A stretch of 64,000 nt of DNA from CAYNLK01 sp964398055 (lineage in GTDB: Bacteria > Chloroflexota > Anaerolineae > 4572-78 > J111). A program made the position numbers and the translations under genes. Positions 55,095-63,074 of this stretch are shown here, piece after piece. How positions within the stretch are numbered: position 1 is the stretch's first letter; every line of letters starts with the position of its first letter. The stretch lies in NCBI GenBank assembly GCA_964398055.1, contig CAYNLK010000006.1, positions 62,001 through 126,000 of the forward strand. Reading direction: 5' to 3'. The notes under the pieces were generated by a model that made no database searches, was not told where the DNA came from, and saw only the letters and a list, made by a program, of their open reading frames with translations.

Positions 55095-55892
55095 ATGACT
55101 TTCCGGCATGTCTACCTCTCGCCCCATTATGACGACGCGGCGCTCTCCTGCGGCGGGCTGATTCATCAGCAAACTCAGGCCGGCCAGTTGGCGCTGGTGG
55201 TGACCGTTTGTGCGGCCCCGCCCGACTCAAACGAGGTGCTATCGCCTTTTGCCCAGAGTCAGCACCGGCAGTGGGGCAATCCCGGCGACGTTATTGCTGC
55301 CCGCCAGGCCGAGGACCAGGCCGCTATGCAGCTCTTAGGGGCTGACTACCTGCGGCTGAGATTTAGGGATTGCATCTATCGAAGCGACCCCCGGCAGGAG
55401 GAGTGGTTTTATCTCAGCGAGGCCGACCTTTTTGGTCAAGTTCACCCGGCTGAACAGTTTTTGGTTGCGGAAATTGCGGCTGCCATCCTGGAGCTGGTTC
55501 CGGCTGAAAACGAGACTCTGCTCTACGCCCCGCTGGCTCTGGGCCATCACGTCGATCACCAACTGGTCAGAGCCGCGGCCTGGCAATTACGAGACTACGG
55601 CTACCGGCTGGTTTTCTACGAAGATTACCCCTATGCCGATCCTCATTACGCCGCCAAATATCGCCAGACCGACCCGGTTACGTTGGCGGCCCAGCAGCCT
55701 GGGTTGCTGCAAGCCCAGCTATGCTGGCTGGCCGAGGCTGATCTGGTCGCCAAAATCGCCGCTATTGCCGCCTATGCCTCGCAATTAGCGGTGCTGTTTG
55801 GCCGTGAGGCAGACATGGCTGGCCGTGTCTACAACTTTGCCCGGCATGTCGGCCAGGGTAAGCCGGCCGAACGCAACTGGGTTTTGGCCTGA
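55095..55892 (+). CDS. PIG-L/LmbE family deacetylase
   Basis: This 265-residue protein begins with VYLSPHYDDAALSCGG, the zinc-binding PHxDD motif of PIG-L deacetylases. The second metal ligand region is ALGHHVDHQLVRAAA. The family removes acetyl groups from N-acetylglucosamine-like sugars, as in mycothiol, bacillithiol or lipid-sugar synthesis. The substrate here is unknown. It lies close behind the M20 peptidase gene without its own ribosome site. Confidence 0.9.
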   Translation: MTFRHVYLSPHYDDAALSCGGLIHQQTQAGQLALVVTVCAAPPDSNEVLSPFAQSQHRQWGNPGDVIAARQAEDQAAMQLLGADYLRLRFRDCIYRSDPRQEEWFYLSEADLFGQVHPAEQFLVAEIAAAILELVPAENETLLYAPLALGHHVDHQLVRAAAWQLRDYGYRLVFYEDYPYADPHYAAKYRQTDPVTLAAQQPGLLQAQLCWLAEADLVAKIAAIAAYASQLAVLFGREADMAGRVYNFARHVGQGKPAERNWVLA

Positions 55893-55899
55893 GTTCGCT

Positions 55900-56946
55900 T
55901 TAATTCACCCGTGACAATTCGGCCACCACCGGTAGATGGTCCGAGCCGCCGGCATCCGAGAGGGTGCCGGCGCTGTGGGCAAAAAAGTGGTCGCTGTAGA
56001 AGATATGATCGATCCGCACCAGGGCCGGCAGGGGCAACTTGCCCCGGAGAGGACGGTCGGTGGAGGGAAAAGAGAAGCCAAAACCCCAGCCTGCTTCCCA
56101 ATGAGCATTATGCAAATATTGGTTGATCAATCGATAGGTTTCGGATTGATCGGTGGTGTTGAAATCACCGCCAACAATGAGCGGTTGGTCTGTAGCGGCA
56201 ATATCCTCCACCAGGGCTGAGATCTGCCGATATTGCTGCGACCACGGGACCGGATGGATGGGATGGGTATTCCAGACGGCGATAACCCCATCCGGGGTAT
56301 CGACCAGCGCCTTTTGGGTGCGTCCTTTCTTAAAACTGCCTTCGACCGGAGTTAGGGGGTAGCGGCTAAGAATGGCCTGGCCGATGTTAGATTCAAAGGC
56401 CATATGTAGCTCCCCGTCAGGGTAAAGGTCAGCCAGTTCGCTGCTGAGGATCCGGGCCAGTCGCGGCGTAACCTCCTGGAGTAACAAAATATCCGGTTGC
56501 TCCCGCCTGATCAGCTCGACCATAGCCTCAGGCTCCTGATTCCAACCCCAGATGTTGTAACTCATCACTTTGAACGACGCCTGACCGGCCAGAGCTGTGT
56601 TCGGCTTGGGCAGAAACAGCGGCGCGAAGGCCAGCCCAATGAACAAGGTTGGTAGAGCCAGGGCGACCGCCAACCGGCGCCGTCCGGCCAGGACGGCCAG
56701 CCCTAAGCCGGGGATGAGACCGAGCAGTAACCAGGGCATAAAATAGTTGGTGAATCTCACTGGCCAGAAGCTATCGCCCGGCCACCAGCGCAAGGGGTAC
56801 CACAGCAGTAAGCCCAGGGCAAACAGCCATAAACCAAGCCAAACCAGATTGGCAGTCGCTTTCCAGATGCGTTTGTAGAATGAGATGGTGGTGTCCATAA
56901 AATTCAGCGTTTCCTCCCACAAATTGTGACCGTGTTTGAAAGTCAT
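55900..56946 (-). CDS. Membrane-anchored endonuclease/exonuclease/phosphatase-fold protein
   Basis: This 348-residue protein has three N-terminal membrane helices (residues about 33-105) and a C-terminal EEP domain. The EEP motifs are KVMSYNIWGWN, LLLQEVTP, GGDFNTTDQ, RIDHIFYS and GGSDHLPVVAEL. These supply the metal and catalytic residues of the DNase I/Mg-dependent phosphatase fold. The catalytic domain is probably outside the membrane, where it may cleave phosphodiesters of lipids or DNA. A shorter start at 56898 is possible. Confidence 0.88.
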   Translation of the reverse strand: MTFKHGHNLWEETLNFMDTTISFYKRIWKATANLVWLGLWLFALGLLLWYPLRWWPGDSFWPVRFTNYFMPWLLLGLIPGLGLAVLAGRRRLAVALALPTLFIGLAFAPLFLPKPNTALAGQASFKVMSYNIWGWNQEPEAMVELIRREQPDILLLQEVTPRLARILSSELADLYPDGELHMAFESNIGQAILSRYPLTPVEGSFKKGRTQKALVDTPDGVIAVWNTHPIHPVPWSQQYRQISALVEDIAATDQPLIVGGDFNTTDQSETYRLINQYLHNAHWEAGWGFGFSFPSTDRPLRGKLPLPALVRIDHIFYSDHFFAHSAGTLSDAGGSDHLPVVAELSRVN

Positions 56947-57021
56947 ATTGCAGTAAACCTCGCTACATCATAGACGATAAAGTTTAATGATATCTTAGAC
57001 CAACCCCTGGCTGGCTGTACT

Positions 57022-57867
57022 TTATACGCCAATCAGGGTGATTTCCGTGATCTCCGGCGGGCAGTTGAGCCGAACCGGCGGCGGAATAACTCCCAAGCCG
57101 CGATTGGTGTAGACCCACACCTGGTTGACGCAGCGCAGCCCCTGGTCATATTTTTGACCCAAGTAAGGTAGCACTGGCGCGCCAAGACCAGGCAGGCGAA
57201 CCTGGCCGCCATGACTGTGGCCGGATAATTGCAAGTCAACGCGGCCATCTAAAGCCGTGAGGTCGGCAAAATCGGGTTCATGGGCCAACAAAATGGTAGG
57301 TACATCTGGCGTTGTCCCGGCCAGGGCGCTTTTCAAGTCGGGTTGACCACTCCAGACGTCATCCAGACCGGCCAAATAGATGGTTGCCTGACCAATCCCC
57401 AGCGTTAAGCCTTGATTCCACAGTACGGGTATCCCTGCCTGGACCAAACCGGCCCGAACGACGGCCGCGTCAGTCCACAGATCATGATTGCCCAACACCG
57501 CAAAAACACCGTATTTGGCGTTGAGTGAAGCCAGAACCGGGGCTAACTCAAAGATAGATTCGGCCCCCTGGAGGACATAATCTCCGGTGAGAACAATCAA
57601 ATCCGGCCGTAGAGTATTGACCACCGTGACTGCTTCTTGCACTAACGCGATTTGGGTGTAAGGGTGCAGATGGATGTCGCTGAGCTGAACCAGTCTGAAC
57701 CCCTCGAGGCCAGGTTTCAACTTTGCGATTGGGACTTGAACCGGCTCGACGATGAGACGGTATGGTTCAAGTTGGGTGCTGTAATAGTAACCACCCACCC
57801 CGACTAAACCATAGGTGGCAATAGTCGCGCCTACCAATTTCAAGAAAGATCGCCGGTTGAGTGGCAT
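57022..57867 (-). CDS. Tat-exported metallophosphoesterase
   Basis: This 281-residue protein begins MPLNRRSFLKLVGATIATYG, a twin-arginine signal followed by a hydrophobic core. The phosphoesterase motifs LSDIHLH, GDYVLQGA, GNHDLW, and GHSHGGQVRLPG are all intact. It resembles YkuE-type enzymes that act on phospholipid or nucleotide-sugar bonds outside the membrane. It would use the TatA encoded at 17.2 kb. A divergent or shared link with the EEP gene is not proven. Confidence 0.92.
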   Translation of the reverse strand: MPLNRRSFLKLVGATIATYGLVGVGGYYYSTQLEPYRLIVEPVQVPIAKLKPGLEGFRLVQLSDIHLHPYTQIALVQEAVTVVNTLRPDLIVLTGDYVLQGAESIFELAPVLASLNAKYGVFAVLGNHDLWTDAAVVRAGLVQAGIPVLWNQGLTLGIGQATIYLAGLDDVWSGQPDLKSALAGTTPDVPTILLAHEPDFADLTALDGRVDLQLSGHSHGGQVRLPGLGAPVLPYLGQKYDQGLRCVNQVWVYTNRGLGVIPPPVRLNCPPEITEITLIGV

Positions 57868-57987
57868 ATCAGGTCTCTTTTTCGTTGTTGTAGGGTTCTG
57901 ATTAGCTAATATAAATAGACTATCTAGGTAGACTGCCGAAAAAATTCCTGGTCACTTCGGATCGGGAAAAGTTTTCTGAACTGTTGA

Positions 57988-58923
57988 TCAGGCCGGCAGG
58001 CCGGGCTGTTGGATACCTCGCTGCCGCAGCCAGCGAGCGGTCAGCCAGACCAACAGTGGATATAAGGTCAGGCCAATGGTCAATAAGCCTAACGGCAATT
58101 TATGCAGGATTACGGCGCGGGCAGTCAGCGTGGTGATAAAATAGGCCGGCAGGGTTTTGGCCAGAATGACCATCGACACGATCGCGGCGATGTAAATCAA
58201 CTGGGTGCCGATCAGGCCGGCCAGAAGATACACCCCCCGCCGGCTGGGCCGGGCCGTACGCAAACTGGCCACCAAAATGGTAATCCACACGATTGAAAAG
58301 ACCGTTTCTAGCCAGATGATGTTACCGGGATAAATATTGCCGGGACCCCAACCGGTGGTGACCAGTTGTTGGCGGCTGATGAGAGCGGTAAAAGCCAGGT
58401 AAGTGGTAAAAGGCAGGGTCATTAAGGTGGCTTGCGGCCAGCTCTCGATGGCCAGCAAGGTTACTAACAGCGGAAAAATGATGAAAAAGGCTAATTGCGT
58501 GCCGGGTCCAATCAGTAGGGCCAGGCAAAGCCAACCGAGCCAGGCGTACCACCAGGTGGGCCAGTTGCGGCGCCAGGCCAGCAGCGCGCCCCCACAGAAA
58601 ATAGCCAGATAAGCCGGGAGGGGGACATATTGCCCAACGAAATACCAGCCCAGACCGCTGATGCCCAGAATCGGCAGGGCCGCCAATAAGATATCGATCC
58701 AATCGACCATCCCGGCGGCCTGACGCCATTGGCGGCCGATCTTGCGGGGCGAACCGAACTGTTCCACCGCTTTGAGTTCGGCCTCCAGCCGGGGCAGGCC
58801 GCGCTGCTGCCAGTCACGGGTCAATTCTTCCAGGTGATTGCGAACTTCAGCGGTGGCTTCGACCCGCAAGTGAGCCGGTAGAGTTTTTTGGAATTCTTTG
58901 AGATATTGCTGAACGGCTGACAT
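57988..58923 (-). CDS. HAAS/DUF1700-type membrane protein partnered with PadR
   Basis: This 311-residue protein has a cytosolic N-terminal helical domain (residues 1-65, YLKEFQKTLPAHLRVEATAE to VEQFGSPRKIG) like the HAAS/permease-prefix domain, followed by about seven membrane helices. Such proteins commonly sit next to PadR repressors and are thought to take part in membrane stress sensing. The PadR gene lies 126 bases upstream on the same strand. The C-terminus ends after a short basic loop. Confidence 0.8.
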   Translation of the reverse strand: MSAVQQYLKEFQKTLPAHLRVEATAEVRNHLEELTRDWQQRGLPRLEAELKAVEQFGSPRKIGRQWRQAAGMVDWIDILLAALPILGISGLGWYFVGQYVPLPAYLAIFCGGALLAWRRNWPTWWYAWLGWLCLALLIGPGTQLAFFIIFPLLVTLLAIESWPQATLMTLPFTTYLAFTALISRQQLVTTGWGPGNIYPGNIIWLETVFSIVWITILVASLRTARPSRRGVYLLAGLIGTQLIYIAAIVSMVILAKTLPAYFITTLTARAVILHKLPLGLLTIGLTLYPLLVWLTARWLRQRGIQQPGLPA

Positions 58924-59049
58924 CGACCTGTTTGCCTCCTGCTCCTACCTTACCACAAGAGTGTTGGCGAGTAATAGCGTCATTTAGCGAATTCGGGTGA
59001 CGACTTTTTTCCCACTGTAGGCCATCCGGCTTAGGTAAGACCGGCCCAA

Positions 59050-59379
59050 TCAGGCCAAACCATCCAACAATTTCAATAAATGACGCGAAAAGTCGCTCCA
59101 CTGCCGGGCCGATTTTGCCAGTTCCATTTGGCCCAGGTCGGTGATATGGTAATATTTGCGGGAGGGTCCTTCGGCGATCACTTCCCACTGGCTGCGCACC
59201 AGGCCGTCTTTTTCCAGACGATGGAGGGTTGGGTATAAGGTGCCTTGTTCCAGGTCAAAATAGCCTCCGCTCCGCCGTTGCAATTCTTTGACAATTTGGT
59301 AGCCGTACATCGGTTTTTCGGCCAGCAGCCGCAACACCATCACGGCGGTGCTGCCAGTTCGCAAATCGAGTTTAGCCAT
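59050..59379 (-). CDS. PadR family transcriptional regulator
   Basis: This 109-residue winged-helix regulator has the PadR pattern VLRLLAEKPMYGYQIVKEL, QGTLYPTLHRLEKDGLV and PSRKYYHITDLG. It binds as a dimer to a dyad near its own promoter; TAGA-TAT-TCTA overlaps the -10 box (59416-59426). A strong GGAGGAGGAG precedes the ATG. It is cotranscribed with the HAAS membrane protein, the expected partner. Confidence 0.93.
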   Translation of the reverse strand: MAKLDLRTGSTAVMVLRLLAEKPMYGYQIVKELQRRSGGYFDLEQGTLYPTLHRLEKDGLVRSQWEVIAEGPSRKYYHITDLGQMELAKSARQWSDFSRHLLKLLDGLA

Positions 59380-59420
59380 CGCCTATATCTCCTCCTCCTT
59401 TTCTGTCTTTGTACCTAGAT

Positions 59421-59449
59421 ATTCTACTATAATTTGCCGGACAAGTCAA
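59421..59449 (-). promoter_or_regulatory. PadR promoter with overlapping dyad
   Basis: On the minus strand TTGACT (59444-59449) and TAGAAT (59421-59426) are 17 bases apart. The dyad TAGA-TAT-TCTA (59416-59426) covers the -10 box and is a likely operator for self-repression. Confidence 0.6.
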
Positions 59450-59469
59450 GCTACAATCTTGACCGTTCA

Positions 59470-59498
59470 TTGTCAGTCCAATTGATCTGAGGTATAAT
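59470..59498 (+). promoter_or_regulatory. Promoter of the LysM/lamin-tail gene
   Basis: TTGTCA (59470-59475) and TATAAT (59493-59498) are 17 bases apart. It is divergent from the PadR promoter 20 bases away, so both may feel the same repressor. Confidence 0.7.
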
Positions 59499-59536
59499 GA
59501 GGCTACTCGCAGGAGTTAGCGAGCGTTCAAAAAACT

Positions 59537-60505
59537 ATGGAAGAGCCCAGAGACGACCAAGAATTCGAATATGAAGAGTACCAGGATGTTGGCATGACCA
59601 GCATCGGCTTGCCGCCGAGCCAACTGGCGTTGATCATCGGCGTGAATGCAGTGATCTCGCTGGTCATCAGCATTGCCGTGGTCTTGCTGGCAAACCGGCC
59701 GGCGCTGCCGGGGGATATGGATACCTCAGCCGTGGGGTCAACGCTAACTGCGGCCGAGGCTACCGGCCAACCCCTGGAAGCCTTGGCCGAAGTTGCGCCG
59801 GGCACGCCGCCAGTGGATTTACCGCCGGCCGGCACGCCGCTTCAATCGGTAACTTATGTGGTCGAAGCTGGTGACACGTTGGGGTTGATAGCCCAGAAAT
59901 TTGCCGTGTCTATCTCTGACTTGATGATTGCCAATGGCCTGACGAATCAGGATTTCATCCAGATTGGGCAGCAGTTGGTCATTCCCCTGGCCGGCGTGTC
60001 GACGGCGACGCCCACTTTTACGCCGATGCCTTTTGCTACCGACACGCCCTTACCGTTTGACCCGCCCACGCCGCTGCCGCCCGGCGCGGACGTTCCGCCG
60101 GAGCCGGCGGCAACGGTGGGGCCATCGCCCACCCCAACTGAAACGCCGCTCGCTTTGCCGACGCCAATTCCCACCTCGACCCCGCCGCCTTTTGATGAGA
60201 TCAACGTGGTTGTCAGCGAAGTGATCAGTCCCGGCGATTTGCTCCGGGAGACGCTGGTCATCCTTAACAAAGGGGCCGGCACCAGTTTGCGAGATTGGAA
60301 ACTTGAGGGTTCCTCGTTAGGGGTGTTCATCTTCCCCGACATCTTTCTCTTTAGCGGCGGCAGTATTCGCGTCCATACCGCGGCCGGGGAGAATAGTCCC
60401 AGTGACCTTTATCTCAATCAGGGTGAACCGGCCTGGCCACCCGGCACGACCATAATCTTGAGCGACGCCAATAATTCCGAAATCTCCAGACACGCCGTAC
60501 CCTAA
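59537..60505 (+). CDS. Membrane-anchored LysM and lamin-tail domain protein
   Basis: This 322-residue protein has an acidic cytosolic start, one membrane helix (about residues 31-53), one LysM domain (YVVEAGDTLGLIAQKF, about 110-153), a P/T-rich linker (about 156-218) and a C-terminal lamin-tail-like beta domain (INVVVSEVISPGDLLRETLV to SDANNSEISRHAVP). It is probably displayed outside the cell and bound to wall sugars. The glutaredoxin-like gene follows 2 bases later. Confidence 0.85.
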   Translation: MEEPRDDQEFEYEEYQDVGMTSIGLPPSQLALIIGVNAVISLVISIAVVLLANRPALPGDMDTSAVGSTLTAAEATGQPLEALAEVAPGTPPVDLPPAGTPLQSVTYVVEAGDTLGLIAQKFAVSISDLMIANGLTNQDFIQIGQQLVIPLAGVSTATPTFTPMPFATDTPLPFDPPTPLPPGADVPPEPAATVGPSPTPTETPLALPTPIPTSTPPPFDEINVVVSEVISPGDLLRETLVILNKGAGTSLRDWKLEGSSLGVFIFPDIFLFSGGSIRVHTAAGENSPSDLYLNQGEPAWPPGTTIILSDANNSEISRHAVP

Positions 60506-60507
60506 TT

Positions 60508-60852
60508 ATGGACAAACAACTTGTGATGTATGTCCGCAGTTCTTACTGCCCCAATGTGGCCCTGGCGCGAGACATCTTGAAGCGGTACAACATCCCCTAT
60601 ACCGAAATCAACATTGATCACGATCCGGCCATGGCGGCGCGGGTCAAAGAGTGGACGCACTACCTCAGCGTCCCCACCCTGGTTGTCGCCAGGCCAGGTG
60701 AAGATGTGCCTTATACAGATTTCCTGCCCTATCCCACGGACCAGTCCAACCGGGGTTACGACCGGGGAGCGCTCATTACCGAACCCAATAACCAACAATT
60801 AGAAGATTGGCTTCATAAGCACGGATTTCTGGCTAAACCTTACCAACGTTGA
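60508..60852 (+). CDS. Glutaredoxin-like protein with single active-site cysteine
   Basis: This 114-residue protein has the glutaredoxin fold. VMYVRSSYCPNVALARDIL carries the active site as CPNV, so only Cys14 remains of the usual CPYC pair. The cis-proline loop is SVPTLVV. A one-cysteine enzyme could reduce mixed disulfides or hold a Fe-S cluster. The C-terminal 35 residues are a family-external tail. It starts right after the LysM/lamin-tail gene. Confidence 0.82.
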   Translation: MDKQLVMYVRSSYCPNVALARDILKRYNIPYTEINIDHDPAMAARVKEWTHYLSVPTLVVARPGEDVPYTDFLPYPTDQSNRGYDRGALITEPNNQQLEDWLHKHGFLAKPYQR

Positions 60853-60939
60853 AGCTGGCGGGAGAAATCCTTAAAGGTTTTTTAAGCCGCGTCGTATAAT
60901 AATCATGTCTAGGAACGCTTTTTCCAGCCATTTTGGGTC

Positions 60940-61010
60940 GGGATTGAGAGATTAGGGGATTCTTCCTTTGTTTTCAGCCCATTTTTAATCCCCAAATCCT
61001 CTAATCCCGG
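60940..61010. repeat. Octamer repeats in inverted arrangement
   Basis: GGATTGAG, AGATTAGG and GGATTCTT on one side face TTTAATCC, CCAAATCC and TCTAATCC on the other across about 20 bases. The structure mirrors the octamer tract at 27360. It lies in the leader of the secreted repeat protein, between a TATAAT box (60895) and the start. Confidence 0.55.
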
Positions 61011-61078
61011 CGAAAACTTTATTGGAGGATTTAGTTAGCTGAAAAAGTCAGCAGTTTAATTATTTACGGAGGACAAGA

Positions 61079-62206
61079 ATGTCAACGAAAAACTTATTGA
61101 CAGGAGCCGGTTTGTTGCTGGCGCTTATTCTGACCGTCACTTTTTCAGGGTCCGGTTATGCCCAGGAGGGAACGAGCGCCAATTTTATCCTGGTCAACTA
61201 TATCGGTCAGACCATCATTCTCGACCTTGATGATACTACCTACACCGTGACCGGGACAGACGTGAACCCGGACGGCGGCCGGTTTGAAATGCAGTTGGGG
61301 CCGGGTGACCACAAGTATGCCGTCAATGCGCCCAACGTGGGCGGTTCGGCGGGCGAATTTACCATCGAGCCAGGCAGCACGGTGGCCAAAGGGGTCCGCA
61401 TCGAGAAAGGCCAGCCGGTTTTAGATAGGAACGGGATTGTCCTGGAAAAGCCGAAAGATGAGGTTTTGGTGTTTGATATCGACCTGACCGCCGGGCCGGT
61501 TGCCGATACCGTCCCGGTCGATGCCTGGCAGCCGGTTGCGCCGGCAGCCGGGCAGGCCGGCATCGTTTGGATCAATTACAATGGGGTGGATGAGTTAACG
61601 GTTGATCTGGCAGGGCAACTGTACAAGGTTCCCCCTTACACCAACGGTATTCCCGGTCGATTGCAGATTGACGTACCGGCCGGTTTCTACAGTTACACGG
61701 CCAGCGTCCCCTTCGGCAGCATCAGTGGTGAGATCGATCTCCAGGTTGGCCAGGTTAGCGGGGTCAATATTATTCCTGAAGTAAGAGAGGCGCCGGAGTA
61801 TAAGGTGGGCGAGAAAGTTAACTATCCGCCGGTTAAGCTCAACATCTACCAGGAAGATTTGACCGATCAAGTCAGTTCCGCTGAGCCTGCCGCGGTCCCA
61901 CCTGCTCTACCGCCAACCGGTGATGAGGTTGCTCCCAGCGAGACGCCAACGGCCGTTCAGGTAGAAGGGGTTACGGTCAAGAATTTCACCGGTGACACCC
62001 TGATTTTCACAATCAATGAGCAGGCTTACCCCATTCTGACTCATAGTGAGCAGGTGATTGAGCTGCCGGCTGGCAGTTACAACTATACCGCCAGCCTGCC
62101 CTTTGTGGCCACAACCGGTACCGTTGATTTGACCCAAACGCCAGGCGTTGAGCTAAGTGTAGCCATCAACATCGCCGGGGATGTTTTGAGCGTGTACCAA
62201 AATTAA
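61079..62206 (+). CDS. Secreted protein with three beta-rich repeats
   Basis: I do not recognise the family. The 375-residue product has an N-terminal signal peptide ending near GSGYAQEG (about residue 30). Three similar units of about 70-80 residues follow, beginning NFILVNYIGQ, AGIVWINYNG and GVTVKNFTGD. Each runs through a (P)AG-Y-YTAS or GDHKYAVNA core to a G-x-(I/V)DL strand. A P/T linker separates the second and third units. No catalytic motif is seen, so a surface or matrix role is likely. GGAGGAC precedes the ATG. It ends in a bidirectional terminator. Confidence 0.7.
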   Translation: MSTKNLLTGAGLLLALILTVTFSGSGYAQEGTSANFILVNYIGQTIILDLDDTTYTVTGTDVNPDGGRFEMQLGPGDHKYAVNAPNVGGSAGEFTIEPGSTVAKGVRIEKGQPVLDRNGIVLEKPKDEVLVFDIDLTAGPVADTVPVDAWQPVAPAAGQAGIVWINYNGVDELTVDLAGQLYKVPPYTNGIPGRLQIDVPAGFYSYTASVPFGSISGEIDLQVGQVSGVNIIPEVREAPEYKVGEKVNYPPVKLNIYQEDLTDQVSSAEPAAVPPALPPTGDEVAPSETPTAVQVEGVTVKNFTGDTLIFTINEQAYPILTHSEQVIELPAGSYNYTASLPFVATTGTVDLTQTPGVELSVAINIAGDVLSVYQN

Positions 62207-62252
62207 AGGCGTGATCCTGCTGGCTGATTTCCGCCAGTTCAGCTCTCAAAAT

Positions 62253-62285
62253 AAAAGCCCTCACCGGCTTTCGCGAGGGCTTTTT
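62253..62285. terminator. Bidirectional terminator
   Basis: AAAAGCCCTC (62253-62262) pairs with GAGGGCTTTT (62275-62284) around a 12-base loop, and T residues follow. It serves the secreted repeat protein and the convergent FHA gene. Confidence 0.8.
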
Positions 62286-62312
62286 AGTTGATTGGAACAG
62301 GGCTCAACCAGG

Positions 62313-62840
62313 TTATTGGTCAATGATTCTTACTTCGATCGCCACTTTGCCCAGATACAGCGTGTCGCGATCATTGAGCGGTTCAGGCAGGTAGGGGTCT
62401 AATCTTTTGCCGTTGAGAAACGTGCCGTTGACGCTGGCCAGATCTTCCACCACCACGGTGCCGCTTTGGCGCATGATGCGGGCGTGCCGGCGGGAAACGC
62501 TCTTGGCCGCGTCATCTTCGTTGCTGATGTAAACTTCTGGAAATACATTGGAGGCCGGATCAACTCGACCCAGGTGGATGGCTTTATCGAGCGGGACTTC
62601 AACCTGCCGTTTTTTGGCGCCAATGATAAGCTGAATAGCCTGGGCCTTGCTATCAGCGACAAGAGGATGGGGCAAAGAGATGTCGGCCTCTTCCTCAGCC
62701 GGGGTCTCAACCCAGGACATTTCGGTCGTATCCAGGGGATCGGTCTGGCGGCCTTCATCTTGCAGGAGATAATTGCCGCATTCACTACAAAATAGAGTAT
62801 TGGCTACGTGGGTAGCCTGACAAAACGGGCATTTAATCAC
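62313..62840 (-). CDS. Zinc-ribbon FHA domain protein
   Basis: This protein of about 175 residues starts with a zinc ribbon (C4, C7, C18, C21), has an acidic linker, and ends in an FHA domain with LGRVDPASN, SVSRRHARI and SVNGTFLNG, which reads phosphothreonine. The GTG at 62840 is preferred because AAGGA lies 7 bases upstream; the TTG at 62867 has no site. No Ser/Thr kinase lies in the window. The partial membrane protein starts divergently 234 bases away. Confidence 0.85.
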   Translation of the reverse strand: MIKCPFCQATHVANTLFCSECGNYLLQDEGRQTDPLDTTEMSWVETPAEEEADISLPHPLVADSKAQAIQLIIGAKKRQVEVPLDKAIHLGRVDPASNVFPEVYISNEDDAAKSVSRRHARIMRQSGTVVVEDLASVNGTFLNGKRLDPYLPEPLNDRDTLYLGKVAIEVRIIDQ

Positions 62841-62968
62841 AGTTTTTTCCTTGGTTAGAGCAATCAATTAATTATACAATATTTTAGGTGGGTAGTAAAT
62901 GTCAATTTATCCCCCCTTTTTCCCAATTTGTTAAGACGACACGCTCAGGCAAAACATCACCTGACTGT

Positions 62969-62997
62969 TTGTTGTCGTTCTAACTTTTTGTTATAAT
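62969..62997 (+). promoter_or_regulatory. Promoter of the right-edge membrane protein gene
   Basis: TTGTTG (62969-62974) and TATAAT (62992-62997) are 17 bases apart, 77 bases before the start. A small AAGGTT/AACCTT hairpin lies in the leader (about 63022-63040). Confidence 0.6.
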
Positions 62998-63074
62998 CGA
63001 CCGGTAATTTTTGACGACCCTAAAGGTTCTTAAAAACCTTCAGGCTCTTGATTAACTCAAAAGGATGTTTTGGG

